64,000 nt of DNA. Origin: MPNO01 sp965200535. Its GTDB lineage: Bacteria; Pseudomonadota; Alphaproteobacteria; MPNO01. Location of the stretch: the NCBI GenBank assembly GCA_965200535.1, contig CBDAUF010000001.1:1426001-1490000 (forward strand). The letters are read 5' to 3'. Below the pieces are notes generated by a model. That model searched no databases and was not told the DNA's origin. It saw nothing but the letters and a program-made list of their open reading frames with translations. Numbering within the stretch: position 1 is the first letter of the stretch; every line of letters begins with the position of its first letter. This document shows, in pieces, positions 7,755-16,637 of this stretch. Made by a program: the position numbers and the translations under genes.

Positions 7755-9128
7755 GTGAACGTCCGCGCGACCGTCTCGGTCTTGGTCGCCGCCGCCGGCG
7801 TCGCGATCTACTTTCTGCCCGATCCGGACGGTGGCCCGGCCGGCGTCTGGCGCGCAGGCGCCGTGGTGGTGGTCGCCATCGGACTGTGGGCGACATCTGC
7901 GCTGCCGGAATATTTCACGACCCTGGTCTTTCTCCTGCTTGCCGTCACCGTGGGCGGGATCGCGCCGGAGCTCGCGTTCTCGGGCTTTCATTCCACCGCG
8001 GCGTGGCTGATCTTCGGCGGCCTGGTGATCGGCCACGCGGTGCAGACGACCGGCCTCGGCGCGCGCATCGCCGCCAGGCTTCTCCCCCGCGTCACCGGCA
8101 ACTACCCGGCGATCCTGGCAAGCGTCGTGGCGGCGGCGGCGGCGATGGGTTTTCTGGTGCCCGGCAATTCGGGGCGCGTGCTGATCCTGGTGCCGATCGT
8201 GATTGCCCTCGCCGACCGGCTCGGCTTCGGGCCGGGAAGCAACGGCCGTACGGCGCTGACGCTCGCCGCGGCCTGCGGCACCCTCTACCCCGCCTTCGGC
8301 ATCCTGCCCGCCGCGGTGCCGAACCTGATCATGCTGGGCGCCGCAGAAAGCGTATACGGCATTTCCGTCAGATACGCGGAATACAGCCTCGCGCACCTGC
8401 CGGTTCTGGGCCTCGTCTCGGTGGCCGCGCTGCCGCCGATCCTGTGGCTGCTGTTTCCGGACCGGCCGCGCGAGATTCCGGCGGCGGATCGCCCGACGCC
8501 CTGGAGCCGCGCCCAGATCACCCTCTCCGGGCTCCTCGCCGCCGCCCTGGTGCTGTGGGCCGCAGACTTCGCGCACGGCGTCTCGCCGGCCTGGATCGCG
8601 CTCGCCGTCGCCCTGCTCTGCCTGATGCCGCGCATCGGGATCGACGAACCGTCGGCCATGATCTCGAGGATCAATCTCGGTCCCTGGTTTTTCATCGCCG
8701 GCGTGGTCGCCATCGGAGCCATCGTCTCCCGATCGGGGCTGGGCGGCATCGTCGCCGACCGGCTGTTCGCCGCGGTCCCTCTCGCGCCGGGCGCCGACTT
8801 CGCCAATCTCGCCATCGTCAGCGCAATCGGGATGGTGATGAGCCTGCTGAGCGGCGTGCCCGGCCAGCCGGCGATCATGACCGCGCTGGCGCCGCAGATT
8901 GCCGCTGCCACGGGATGGCCGCTGGAGATCGCGGTGCAGTCCCAGGTCCTGTCGTGGCCGATGGTATTCTTCCCCTACCAGCTCCCGCCGCTGATCCTCG
9001 CCGTACAGGTGGCGGGCATCTCGCCGGCGGCGCTGATACGGGTGCTCATCTCGATGACCGCGGTCACCTGGGCCGCGGTCCTGCCGCTGACCTATGTCTG
9101 GTGGTTCTGGCTCGGGCTGTTCGGCTGA
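7755..9128 (+). CDS. SLC13/DASS-type anion permease
   Basis: A 457-residue integral membrane protein with about 11-12 hydrophobic helices in two similar halves. Near-matched hairpin regions (PGNSGRV around 136, SGVPGQP around 370) resemble the SNT-type loops of Na+/dicarboxylate and Na+/sulfate symporters (SLC13, CitT, DASS). Expected role: Na+-coupled uptake of a small organic or inorganic anion. The start is GTG at 7755. The 3' end overlaps the convergent cupin gene by 37 bp. Substrate specificity cannot be read. An aromatic acid or dicarboxylate would suit the catabolic surroundings. Confidence 0.82.
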   Translation: MNVRATVSVLVAAAGVAIYFLPDPDGGPAGVWRAGAVVVVAIGLWATSALPEYFTTLVFLLLAVTVGGIAPELAFSGFHSTAAWLIFGGLVIGHAVQTTGLGARIAARLLPRVTGNYPAILASVVAAAAAMGFLVPGNSGRVLILVPIVIALADRLGFGPGSNGRTALTLAAACGTLYPAFGILPAAVPNLIMLGAAESVYGISVRYAEYSLAHLPVLGLVSVAALPPILWLLFPDRPREIPAADRPTPWSRAQITLSGLLAAALVLWAADFAHGVSPAWIALAVALLCLMPRIGIDEPSAMISRINLGPWFFIAGVVAIGAIVSRSGLGGIVADRLFAAVPLAPGADFANLAIVSAIGMVMSLLSGVPGQPAIMTALAPQIAAATGWPLEIAVQSQVLSWPMVFFPYQLPPLILAVQVAGISPAALIRVLISMTAVTWAAVLPLTYVWWFWLGLFG

Positions 9129-9505
9129 TCCGGGTCGGCGGAGAAATCGGCCTCCTGGTATGCGACGAGGTGGCGATAGTCGTCCCGGATGGGTGCGAAG
9201 ACATCGAGATTGAGCGCCGGCTCGTCGCCGACCGGCTCGGCATAGTGCTCGACATGGGGCGGGATGCGGATGAAGGAGCCTGGGCCCGCCTCGAACACCT
9301 CGTCGCCGACATGGTAGCGAACGTGCCCCTGGACGATGCAAACCACCTGTTCGAACGGGTGGCTGTGCGGATTGAGGTCCATGCCGGGATCGAGCCAGTT
9401 CATCACCATGAGCACATCGTCGCCGCGAAAACCGCAGCGCTCCACGCCCGTCCGCACCGTTTCCCGCGGCAGGTCGTTCCAGTTGTACAGAGCCGCCTTC
9501 GCCAT
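9092..9505 (-). CDS. Small cupin-domain protein
   Basis: A 137-residue single-domain cupin. Motif 1 is visible as H-S-H-x5-E (in the NPHSHPFEQVV segment, about 46-54), followed by G-x-V and a P-P-x-V-E-H motif 2 that supplies the second His. These give the standard 3-His/1-Glu metal site. The ATG at 9505 has AGGAG 8 bp upstream. It lies downstream of the NicC-like gene on the same strand (227 bp apart) and may act on an oxygenation product, as a dioxygenase, isomerase or regulator. Its C-terminus is antisense to the last 37 bp of the permease gene. Confidence 0.82.
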   Translation of the reverse strand: MAKAALYNWNDLPRETVRTGVERCGFRGDDVLMVMNWLDPGMDLNPHSHPFEQVVCIVQGHVRYHVGDEVFEAGPGSFIRIPPHVEHYAEPVGDEPALNLDVFAPIRDDYRHLVAYQEADFSADPDQPNSPSQNHQT

Positions 9506-9732
9506 AGCGCCGTTCTCCTCGCTGACCGTTTCGCCCCGCCCCCGCCGTTGCCGGGCCGGGGTTCTGCCACGCGGCCATGTTAGGCGATCCGGCCAACCGG
9601 CCCCAACCGCGACGCCGCCGCGGGCCGCAGTCTTGGCCGCCTGCGATGTCGCGGGGGTGGAATTCGGTTCCCGATTGACGCTGATCGAACGTCGGGATCC
9701 GCCTCGCACGGTCGGCTGACGCGGCGAGTCTC

Positions 9733-10872
9733 TCAGGCGCCGAGGGGCGCCGTCGTCGCGTCGTAGGCGAAGATCCACGCCGGGTCCATCGAGTTGCGCA
9801 GCCACTTGTTTTCGCGCGAGCCCTGCTGCACCCGTTCGCAGCGCCCCTTGCGGGTCTCCTCGTAGAGGCGGAAGGCGCCCGCGTGGTCGGCGCCGCACCG
9901 TTCGAGGCAGCGCACGAGGACCGCCGCATCCTCGATCGCCATCGCCGCGCCCTGCCCCATATGGGGCTTCATCGGGTGGCAGGCGTCGCCGATCAGCACC
10001 AGCCTCCCGTCGCTCCACAGCGGCAGCGGCGCGCGGTCGAAGAGCGGCCACTTGGTCGCCCCGTCGGAAAGCTCGATCAGCGCCCGGACCTCGGGGTGAA
10101 AGCCCCGGAACGCCGCGCGCAGGTCGTCGTAGTCGGCATCGACGTGGGAAACCCCGTGAGTCCACTCCGGTTCCGGCACGCCGGTGACGAAGTAGATCTC
10201 GTCATGGTTCCCGTCGAGATAGTAGACGACCATGTGGGTATCCCCGTGGGCGTCATCCGACCACCATTTGCTGAGATCGGCGGGGACGAGGTCTCCCAGC
10301 CGGTCGGCGGGGATGATGCAACGATGCCCGACATACCCGGAATAGACCGGCTGCTCGGGCCCGAGCAGCGCCTCGCGCACCGCGGAATCGATGCCGTCGG
10401 CGCCGATGACGATATCCGCATCGGCCCGGGAGCCGTCCTCGAAGGCGAGCGCGACCCCGCCGCCCTTCTGTTCCAGCCCGACCAGTTTCCTGCCGAACGC
10501 GATCGTCCCGGGTGCGACGTTGTCGGTGAGGATCCGGTGAAAGTCGCCGCGATGGATGACCATGTAGCACGCGCCGAACGCCGCCTCGCAGGCATCCCGC
10601 ATGTCGTAGCGGAACATGGTCTCCCCGGTATCCCACTTTCGGCTTATCCAGTATTGCGGCCGGAGACCGATTTCGAGGAGCTGCGCCTCGACGCCGGCGG
10701 CGCGCAGCACCTTCATGACGTTGGGGCTGAGATTGATGCCAGCGCCGAGCCGGGAAAACGCCGGCGCCTGTTCGTAGACGCGGACGCGGTGCCCGCCCCG
10801 CTGCAGGAGCGCGGCGGCGACGAGCCCGCCGAGGCCGGCGCCGATCACCGCGATGGTCCAGTCGGGGCGCAA
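9733..10872 (-). CDS. FAD-dependent monooxygenase, NicC (6-hydroxynicotinate 3-monooxygenase)-like
   Basis: A 379-residue class A flavoprotein hydroxylase with FAD motifs G-A-G-L-G-G (11-16), a D-G motif (I-G-A-D-G) and G-D-A-C-H-P. Segments such as GAGIN..PNVMK, VHRGDFH, TGVPEPEW, KWPLFDRAPLPLW and the DPAW..GYD-like tail follow NicC of the nicotinate maleamate pathway closely (family knowledge; not searched). NicC decarboxylatively hydroxylates 6-hydroxynicotinate to 2,5-dihydroxypyridine. I chose TTG at 10872 because GGGAGG lies 6 bp upstream and the protein then begins MRPDW like the family. A longer frame to 10989 adds low-complexity sequence. The His of the GAGIH segment is Asn46 here, so the substrate may differ. 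Downstream nicX, nicD and nicE are not seen. Confidence 0.8.
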   Translation of the reverse strand: MRPDWTIAVIGAGLGGLVAAALLQRGGHRVRVYEQAPAFSRLGAGINLSPNVMKVLRAAGVEAQLLEIGLRPQYWISRKWDTGETMFRYDMRDACEAAFGACYMVIHRGDFHRILTDNVAPGTIAFGRKLVGLEQKGGGVALAFEDGSRADADIVIGADGIDSAVREALLGPEQPVYSGYVGHRCIIPADRLGDLVPADLSKWWSDDAHGDTHMVVYYLDGNHDEIYFVTGVPEPEWTHGVSHVDADYDDLRAAFRGFHPEVRALIELSDGATKWPLFDRAPLPLWSDGRLVLIGDACHPMKPHMGQGAAMAIEDAAVLVRCLERCGADHAGAFRLYEETRKGRCERVQQGSRENKWLRNSMDPAWIFAYDATTAPLGA

Positions 10873-11221
10873 CGCCAGCCTCCCGTCAGATACCGAAGCC
10901 GCGGACCCCGCTTCCGGCACACCCCGCGCTGCCCTTGCGGCGGCGCATGCAGCCGCGGAGCGGCGGGGTTCCAGCCGTCGCGTCTCCATGCTCCGGGGAG
11001 GTGGCCAGTATAGTCATCCGGGCGGGCCGGTGGAACGCGGCCATCTCGTGGCGCTTGTTCCGGCGGATCGATGTTGGCGGCAAACGTCCGGGATGGAACG
11101 CTGTCGATTGCCAAGCAGGCCGATGGTGCGTAGTGTTCGACGCACGGTCAGTCATCGGTGCGGCGCATCCGACCGCCCGGTTCAATCCGCGACATCGACT
11201 TGGTGGAATACGAGGTCTGCA
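10873..11221. other. 349-bp divergent intergenic region
   Basis: This is the longest gene-free stretch, between the NicC-like gene (minus) and an alpha/beta hydrolase operon (plus). No convincing protein is encoded. It holds a promoter candidate for the hydrolase (11108-11136) and an AGTATAGT element at 11007-11014. Read on the minus strand, that element gives TATACT, a possible -10 for the NicC-like gene, but with no good -35. No regulator gene or strong palindrome was found. Confidence 0.5.
11108..11136 (+). promoter_or_regulatory. Sigma70-type promoter for hydrolase/LLM operon
   Basis: TTGCCA (11108-11113, 5/6 to consensus), a 17-bp spacer and TAGTGT (11131-11136, 4/6) lie about 85 bp upstream of the first gene of the operon. 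No other candidate in this gap is as good. Confidence 0.4.
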
Positions 11222-11998
11222 GTGTCCGACGGCAATATGGAATCGATCACGCTGCAGGGGATCGACCTGCCCTACATACGGCGCGGCAGCGGGCAAACGC
11301 TCCTCATGCTGCACGGCGGCGGGGGGCCGGTCGCGCCGATGCCCTTTGCCGCGGCGCTGATGGAGCGTTTCGACGTCGTTGCCCCGATCCATCCAGGGTT
11401 CGCCGGCACCCGGATCCCGGACCATTTCGACAATATCCATGACCTCAAGTTCCTCTATCTCGACTTCATCGACGCCCTCGGGCTCGAGGACGCGGTCCTG
11501 ATGGGGTTCTCGATGGGCGGCTGGGCGGCGGCCGAGATCGCGGTGATGACAACCGCCCGTTTCTCGAAGCTGGTGCTGGTCGATTCGGTCGGCATCAAGC
11601 CCGGCGACCGCGACACCCGCGATGTCGCCGACGTGTTCGCCGTGCCGCCGGCGGAACTGCTCCGGCTCACCTGGCACGACCCGTCGAAGGCTCCGAACGT
11701 CGCCGATATGGACGAGGAGGCGCTTGCCGCGCTGGCCGGCAATCGCACCGCGCTCGCGCTCTATACCTTCGATCCGTACATGCACAACCCGAAGCTGCCG
11801 CGGCTGCTGCATCGGATCGACATTCCCACCCTGCTGGTCTGGGGCGAAAGCGACGGTCTGGTCACCACCGAGTACGGCGCCGCCTTCCGCGACATGATCC
11901 CCGGCGCCAGGATGGTCGTCATCCCCGAAGCCGGACACGCGCCGCAGGCCGAACAGCCGGAGGCCTTCGTCTCCGAGATTCTCGCCTTCGCGTCCTGA
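11222..11998 (+). CDS. Alpha/beta hydrolase, paired with LLM monooxygenase (copy 1)
   Basis: A 258-residue alpha/beta hydrolase. The oxyanion H-G-G-G-G is near 33-37, the nucleophile elbow G-F-S-M-G-G, the acid D in WGESD, and the catalytic His in E-A-G-H near the C-terminus. GTG at 11222 has GAGG 6 bp upstream; an ATG five codons later (11237) has no ribosome site. It heads an operon with an LLM monooxygenase (28 bp later) and a second hydrolase. It is a clear paralogue of the hydrolase at 25260-26057, sharing H-N-P-x-L..LLHRI, LLVWG-type and E-A-G-H..EQP segments, and that gene is also paired with an LLM enzyme. Likely role: hydrolysis of the oxygenated, ring-opened or ester product. Confidence 0.85.
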   Translation: MSDGNMESITLQGIDLPYIRRGSGQTLLMLHGGGGPVAPMPFAAALMERFDVVAPIHPGFAGTRIPDHFDNIHDLKFLYLDFIDALGLEDAVLMGFSMGGWAAAEIAVMTTARFSKLVLVDSVGIKPGDRDTRDVADVFAVPPAELLRLTWHDPSKAPNVADMDEEALAALAGNRTALALYTFDPYMHNPKLPRLLHRIDIPTLLVWGESDGLVTTEYGAAFRDMIPGARMVVIPEAGHAPQAEQPEAFVSEILAFAS

Positions 11999-12026
11999 CG
12001 GGCGCGTCCCGACAAGGAGCCGCAAG

Positions 12027-13259
12027 TTGAAGACCTGGTTCTTTACCGAAGACGCCTACCCCTACCTGCCCGACGCGGATACCTACGAGTCGATCCGGGT
12101 CAACCTGCCCAACAGGAATTACGACCCGGATATCGGCGCCGACCTCTATCACCGCTATCTCGACATGTGGAACGCGGCGGACGAGATCGGCCTCGAGATC
12201 ATGCTCAACGAGCATCATCAGACGGCAACCTGCGTGGTACCCGCCGCGCCGCTGATGCTGGCGATCCTGGCGCGCGAGACGAAGCGCGCGCGCCTCCTCA
12301 TCCTCGGCAACCCGATCGGCAACCGGAACACGCCGGTTCGCGTCGCCGAAGAGATGGCGATGGTCGACGTGATCTCGCGCGGCCGTCTGGAATGCGGCTT
12401 TGTCCGCGGGGTGCCCTACGAGTCGGCGCCCGCCAACGTGATCGCATTTCGCGGCACCGAGCGCCTGTGGGAAGCGCACGACTTGATTCTCAAGGCGTGG
12501 ACCGCCCACGACGGGCCGTTCAATTTCGAGGGCCGCTTCTACCACATGCGTCAGGTCAACATCTGGCCGCGCCCCTACCAGCAGCCCCACCCGCCGGTCT
12601 GGGTGACCATCGGCAGCGGCGGCAGCGGCGTCCAGGTCGCCAAACACAAGCATGTCGGCGCCGTCTTCCTTGCCGGGTACAACGGCATCCGGGCGATCTT
12701 CGACGGGTACAGGACCGGCTACCGAGACGCCCACGGCGAGGAAGCCCCGCTCGACCGTCTCGCCTACTGCGCGCTGATCTATGTCGGCGAGAACGAGCGC
12801 CGGGCGCGCGAGGGCGCGGAAAAGATCCTCTGGTACATGACCTCCAACAAGGTCGCGGCGCAATGGAACAACCCGCCCGGCTACCACCCGCCGCATGTCG
12901 CCGCGACGATCATGAAGGGCACGCGGGGCGGGGCGGGCGTTCCGCTCAACCCGAAGCTCGACGAACAGATGGAGCGCGGCAATGTCTTCGCCGGCACCCC
13001 CGACCAGGTTTATGAGCAGATCAAGGCGTTCTGGGAGTATTCCGGCGGCTTCGGCCACCTGCTGATGATGGGCCAGGCCGGGTTCCTGAGCTACGGCGAC
13101 ACGCTGAGTTCGATGCAGTTGTTCAACGACGAGGTCTATCCGCGGCTGCGCGAGCTCAACGCATCCTGGGATCCCGACCGCATGGCGCATCTGCGCCAGT
13201 CGCTTCCCGATGTCGAGGCGACCTCGCTCGGCGACATCGGCCTCGCTTTCGTCCGGTAG
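12027..13259 (+). CDS. LLM-class flavin-dependent monooxygenase (copy 1 of duplicated module)
   Basis: A 410-residue bacterial-luciferase-like (PF00296) FMN-dependent monooxygenase. The family pattern includes N-E-H-H-Q-T near 71, the V-A-E-E-M-A-M-V-D segment, the R-G-R-L-E-C-G-F-V-R-G loop and a C-terminal G-T-P-D-Q-V motif. Such enzymes use FMNH2 from a separate reductase to oxygenate alkanesulfonates, pyrimidine rings (RutA), pyridines and other substrates. The start is TTG at 12027 with AAGGAG upstream. It is strongly similar over its whole length to the LLM at 24067-25236, sharing GPFN-E-G and QVN-WPRPYQQPHPP segments. It lies between two alpha/beta hydrolases in one operon. Substrate unknown. 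Confidence 0.88.
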   Translation: MKTWFFTEDAYPYLPDADTYESIRVNLPNRNYDPDIGADLYHRYLDMWNAADEIGLEIMLNEHHQTATCVVPAAPLMLAILARETKRARLLILGNPIGNRNTPVRVAEEMAMVDVISRGRLECGFVRGVPYESAPANVIAFRGTERLWEAHDLILKAWTAHDGPFNFEGRFYHMRQVNIWPRPYQQPHPPVWVTIGSGGSGVQVAKHKHVGAVFLAGYNGIRAIFDGYRTGYRDAHGEEAPLDRLAYCALIYVGENERRAREGAEKILWYMTSNKVAAQWNNPPGYHPPHVAATIMKGTRGGAGVPLNPKLDEQMERGNVFAGTPDQVYEQIKAFWEYSGGFGHLLMMGQAGFLSYGDTLSSMQLFNDEVYPRLRELNASWDPDRMAHLRQSLPDVEATSLGDIGLAFVR

Positions 13260-13264
13260 CGCCG

Positions 13265-14110
13265 ATGGCAGAGATCGCCGGCAACTACGTCGACGTCGAC
13301 GGTATCCGCACGCATTATCTCGAAGCCGGGGAGGGCCCGACGGTTGTCCTCCTTCACTCGGGCGAGTACGGCGGTGCGGCGGAGATCAGTTGGCAATTCA
13401 CCATTCCGGCGCTCGCCGCCGAATTCCATGTGATTGCACCCGACTGGCTCGGATTCGGGCGCACCGACAAGGTGTTCGACTTCGCCGATGCGCGCTCGCG
13501 GGTCTATCGCCACATGCAGCGCTTCGTGGAAGTGTTGGGCATCGAGAAGGCCGACTTCATCGGCAATTCGATGGGCGGCAGCAATCTTGCGCGGATCGCG
13601 GCGACCGAACCCGACATCCTGCCGCTGCGCTCGATCGTGCTGTGCAGCGGCGGCGGCTTCACGCCCGAGACCGAAGAGCGCAAGACCCTGCTTGCCTACG
13701 ACGGCAGCGAGGAGGCGATGCGCGCACTGGTGAAGGCAATGCTGCACGACCCGAAATGGAGCGAGGACGATGCGCATATCGCGCAGCGTCAGGAGTTCGC
13801 ACGCATGAAGGGCGCCTGGGAATGCCAGTCGGCGCCGCGCTTGAGGCCGCCCGCGGATCCCGGCAAGGCGGGCTCCGGGTTCGGCACGCCCGATGCCACC
13901 CCCTACGAGAATATCGCCGTGCCGGCATTGATCGTCGCCGGCGCCAACGACCCGCTGCGCGAGCCCGGTTACGCCCCCAAGCTCGCCGCGCGCATCGACG
14001 GTGCGGAGTTGATCGTCTACGAGAATTGCGGCCATTGCCCCAACATCGAGCACGCGGAGCGTTTCAACGCCGCGGTGCTCGATTTCCTGCGGCGGGTCAA
14101 CGCGGGCTGA
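13265..14110 (+). CDS. Alpha/beta hydrolase (meta-cleavage-product-hydrolase-like)
   Basis: A 281-residue alpha/beta hydrolase starting with the Y-V-D-V-D-G-I-R-T-H-Y strand pair typical of C-C hydrolases of the BphD/HsaD/MhpC group. The nucleophile is in G-N-S-M-G-G (about 101), the acid Asp in GANDPLR and the His in E-N-C-G-H-C. It follows the LLM gene by 5 bp and is surely co-transcribed. It resembles the hydrolase at 19200 (same VDGIRT opening) more than the two LLM-paired hydrolases. Carbon-carbon or ester bond hydrolysis of an opened ring is a family-based inference. Confidence 0.86.
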   Translation: MAEIAGNYVDVDGIRTHYLEAGEGPTVVLLHSGEYGGAAEISWQFTIPALAAEFHVIAPDWLGFGRTDKVFDFADARSRVYRHMQRFVEVLGIEKADFIGNSMGGSNLARIAATEPDILPLRSIVLCSGGGFTPETEERKTLLAYDGSEEAMRALVKAMLHDPKWSEDDAHIAQRQEFARMKGAWECQSAPRLRPPADPGKAGSGFGTPDATPYENIAVPALIVAGANDPLREPGYAPKLAARIDGAELIVYENCGHCPNIEHAERFNAAVLDFLRRVNAG

Positions 14111-14143
14111 TCCGGCAGGCGCGGAGCCAGGCCGGCGGGGGCT

Positions 14144-15733
14144 TCAATATGCGGCGGCCGCCCCGTTGCTGCGCGGATCGCTCGCGCCGCGCAGGCCGCC
14201 GTCGGGGCCGCGAACGATGACGCCGGCATGCCCCATCACGTCGCTGTAGGGAGCGACGATCTCGATATCGTGGCCGGCCCTGGCGAGCGCGTCGACCACG
14301 TCGGGGCGGAAACCGCGTTCGAGCCTCAGCGATGTCGTTTCCTCGCCCCAGCTTCGCCCGAGCAGCCAGCGCGGCGCGCTGACCGCGGCCTGCGGGTCCA
14401 TGCCGAAGGCGACGATGCGGCTGTAGACCGCCGCCTGGGTCTGCGGCTGGCCTTCCCCGCCCATGGCGCCGTAAACCATCGTCCGGCCGTCGGCCAGCCG
14501 GGCGAGGGGCGGGTTGAGGGTATGGAACGGCTTGCGCCGGGGGGCGAGCCGGTTGGGGCCGCTGCCGGCGAGCTGCATCCCTGAACCGCGGTTCTGCCAG
14601 ACCAGGCCGGTCTCCGGCAGCACCAGCCCCGAACCGAACTCCCAGTACAGGCTCTGGATGAAGCTGACCGCGCGCCCGGCGCCGTCGACCGCGCCCATCC
14701 ACACGGTGTCCCCGCCGGCGTCGGCCCGCGGCCAGGGCGATGCGGCCATGCGGTCGATCGTCCGCGCCGCCTCATCGAGCGTTCCGGGCGCGAGCCAGCC
14801 TGCCGCGTCGACCTCCATCTCCGCCGGGTCGCCGAGATGCGCGTTACGCAGCAGGAAGGCGCATTTGGTCGCCTCGACCACCGCATGGATATGGGCGAAC
14901 CCGTCCGGCTCCTCGTCCCCCAGCCCGAGCCGATCGATCAGCCCGAGGATCATCAGCGCGCTTGCGCCCTGGGTCGGCGGCGGCATGTTGTAGACGGTAC
15001 CGGCGGCGAGGCCGACGGACAGCGGGACGCAGCGCGACGCTTCGTGGGCGGCGAGGTCGGCGGCATCCACGGGCGCGCCGAAACGGTCCAGATCGGCTGC
15101 AATCCGCCGCGCCAAGCGCCCGCGGTAGAAATCGTCGAGTCCGTCGCGGGCAAGGCAGCGCAGCGTCTCCGCGAGAGCCGGGTTGCGGAAGATCGCGCCC
15201 GCCGCCGGCGCCGCCCCGTCGACCAGAAACGTCTCCGCAAAGCCCGGGAGCGGCGCAAGTTCCGACGCCTTGGCCGCCGTGGTCGCCGCCTGGTTGTCGC
15301 TCACCGGAAAGCCGGTCTCGGCGAGCCACACGGCGTCTTCCAGCAACCGTTCGAGCGGCATGCGCCCGCCCCATTCCGCGGCCATCGCGAGCGCTTCCCG
15401 CCATCCCGACACCGTACCGGCGACCGTATTGGCGGCGAGCGGGCCGCGGGCGGGCAACGCGGACGCTTCCCCGTAGGGCGTCGGCGTCGCGGCCGAGCCG
15501 GTCGCGCCGCAGGCATCGATGCCGACCGGTTCCGCCCCGGGGGCGGCAATCAGCCAGAAGCCGTCCCCGCCGAGCCCGTTCATGTGGGGATAGACCACCG
15601 CCACGGCGGCGGCCGCGGCAACCATCGCCTCGATGGCGTTGCCGCCCTCGCGCAGCACCGCCAGCCCGGCCGATGCAGCGAGCCCGTGGGGCGCCACCAC
15701 CATCCCGCGCGCCCCGTCCGCGGCCCTCAGCAC
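14144..15733 (-). CDS. Gamma-glutamyltransferase-family hydrolase, cytoplasmic form
   Basis: A 529-residue Ntn-hydrolase of the gamma-glutamyltranspeptidase/cephalosporin-acylase family. N-G-L-G-G-D-G-F is near 52-59, and the self-processing/catalytic Thr is probably T343 in G-G-D-T-V-W-M. Classical GGTs read T-T-H there, so the H is replaced and the preceding T is D. No signal peptide is visible, so it is probably cytoplasmic, like YwrD-type relatives. The start is GTG at 15733 and overlaps the upstream MBL gene by 7 bp. It could remove gamma-glutamyl groups from glutathione conjugates or from gamma-glutamylated intermediates; two GST genes are close by. Confidence 0.82.
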   Translation of the reverse strand: MLRAADGARGMVVAPHGLAASAGLAVLREGGNAIEAMVAAAAAVAVVYPHMNGLGGDGFWLIAAPGAEPVGIDACGATGSAATPTPYGEASALPARGPLAANTVAGTVSGWREALAMAAEWGGRMPLERLLEDAVWLAETGFPVSDNQAATTAAKASELAPLPGFAETFLVDGAAPAAGAIFRNPALAETLRCLARDGLDDFYRGRLARRIAADLDRFGAPVDAADLAAHEASRCVPLSVGLAAGTVYNMPPPTQGASALMILGLIDRLGLGDEEPDGFAHIHAVVEATKCAFLLRNAHLGDPAEMEVDAAGWLAPGTLDEAARTIDRMAASPWPRADAGGDTVWMGAVDGAGRAVSFIQSLYWEFGSGLVLPETGLVWQNRGSGMQLAGSGPNRLAPRRKPFHTLNPPLARLADGRTMVYGAMGGEGQPQTQAAVYSRIVAFGMDPQAAVSAPRWLLGRSWGEETTSLRLERGFRPDVVDALARAGHDIEIVAPYSDVMGHAGVIVRGPDGGLRGASDPRSNGAAAAY

Positions 15734-16599
15734 GGAGCAGCGCCCGTACGGGAGGTTTCGCCCCGCGCGAGATGGACTTCAGCCGTCGGGTTTATCCCCT
15801 CGGTCCAGCTCGGGTGGCGTTCGAACAGCAGCGGGTCATGGCCGGGTACGATCCGGTCCAGCGAATTTCCGACTGCGACGCGGATGCGGCGGTAGCAGTC
15901 GATCAGGTTCCACGCGTCGCCCTGGATGTAGGCGGGCGGCCACATGCGCTCGATATTGGCGTACCAGTAGACGCAGTCCCCGGCGACGACATAGGGCCCC
16001 GACCGCGTCGAGACCTCCAGCCACTGCGAGCCGAAGGTGTGCGAATTGCGCGCGAGGCGGGCGAATACGCCGGGGAGGATCTCGCCATCGCCGTCGAGGA
16101 AGCTGACCCGCCCGTCCGCGGCAAGGCCGTCGAGCGTTTCGAAGTCGGTCGGGTTGATCGACGACAGCGGCCATTTGCCGGTGTCCGAACCCAGCCCGTC
16201 CGGCAGCGCGAAGACGCGCTTCCAGCCATCGTACTCCGCTCGCTGGACATGGAAGCGGGCGTTGGGAAAACGGTCGAGATTGCCGGCATGGTCGAAATGG
16301 AGGTGGGTCAGGATGACGTGCTCCACGTCTTCGGGCGCGAAGCCGATCTTGGCGAGCACGGTCTCCGGATGCTCGACCCCCTGGTAAGGCTTGCCGCTGG
16401 GCGACCAGTCGCCCTTCATCCCGGTGTCGATCAGCGTCAGCCGTCGTTCCCCGCCGTCCGGCCCGCCGTGGATGGCGGTATAGACCATCGGGTTGCGGAC
16501 CGTGCCCCGGTTGCTCTCGACCAGCGTGCCGCCGAAGAAGTCGCGCGGCATGCTGGACCGGGCGTAGGCGAAGGCCCATATCGAGTAGTCGGTGGGCAT
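15727..16599 (-). CDS. Metallo-beta-lactamase-fold hydrolase (AHL-lactonase-like)
   Basis: A 290-residue MBL-fold enzyme with the dinuclear-metal motif H-L-H-F-D-H (about residues 99-104, T-H-L-H-F-D-H-A-G-N), a later S-H-T-F-G-S-Q segment, the bridging Asp in V-V-A-G-D-C and a C-terminal P-G-H-D. The layout follows N-acyl-homoserine-lactone lactonase family proteins, most of which have other lactone or ester substrates. The ATG at 16599 follows the orphan LigA-like gene by 38 bp, and the 3' end overlaps the GGT-like gene. Lactone hydrolysis is a reasonable inference within a ring-cleavage pathway. Confidence 0.85.
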   Translation of the reverse strand: MPTDYSIWAFAYARSSMPRDFFGGTLVESNRGTVRNPMVYTAIHGGPDGGERRLTLIDTGMKGDWSPSGKPYQGVEHPETVLAKIGFAPEDVEHVILTHLHFDHAGNLDRFPNARFHVQRAEYDGWKRVFALPDGLGSDTGKWPLSSINPTDFETLDGLAADGRVSFLDGDGEILPGVFARLARNSHTFGSQWLEVSTRSGPYVVAGDCVYWYANIERMWPPAYIQGDAWNLIDCYRRIRVAVGNSLDRIVPGHDPLLFERHPSWTEGINPTAEVHLARGETSRTGAAPC

Positions 16600-16637
16600 C
16601 GCATTCCGCCCGCGGGTCGGCAAAGCCTCCGGCCCGG

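Noticed and set aside
10845..11114. 89-codon minus-strand frame in the 349-bp intergenic region
   Set aside because: Pro/Arg-rich with no motif, no ribosome site, and it overlaps the start of the NicC-like gene.
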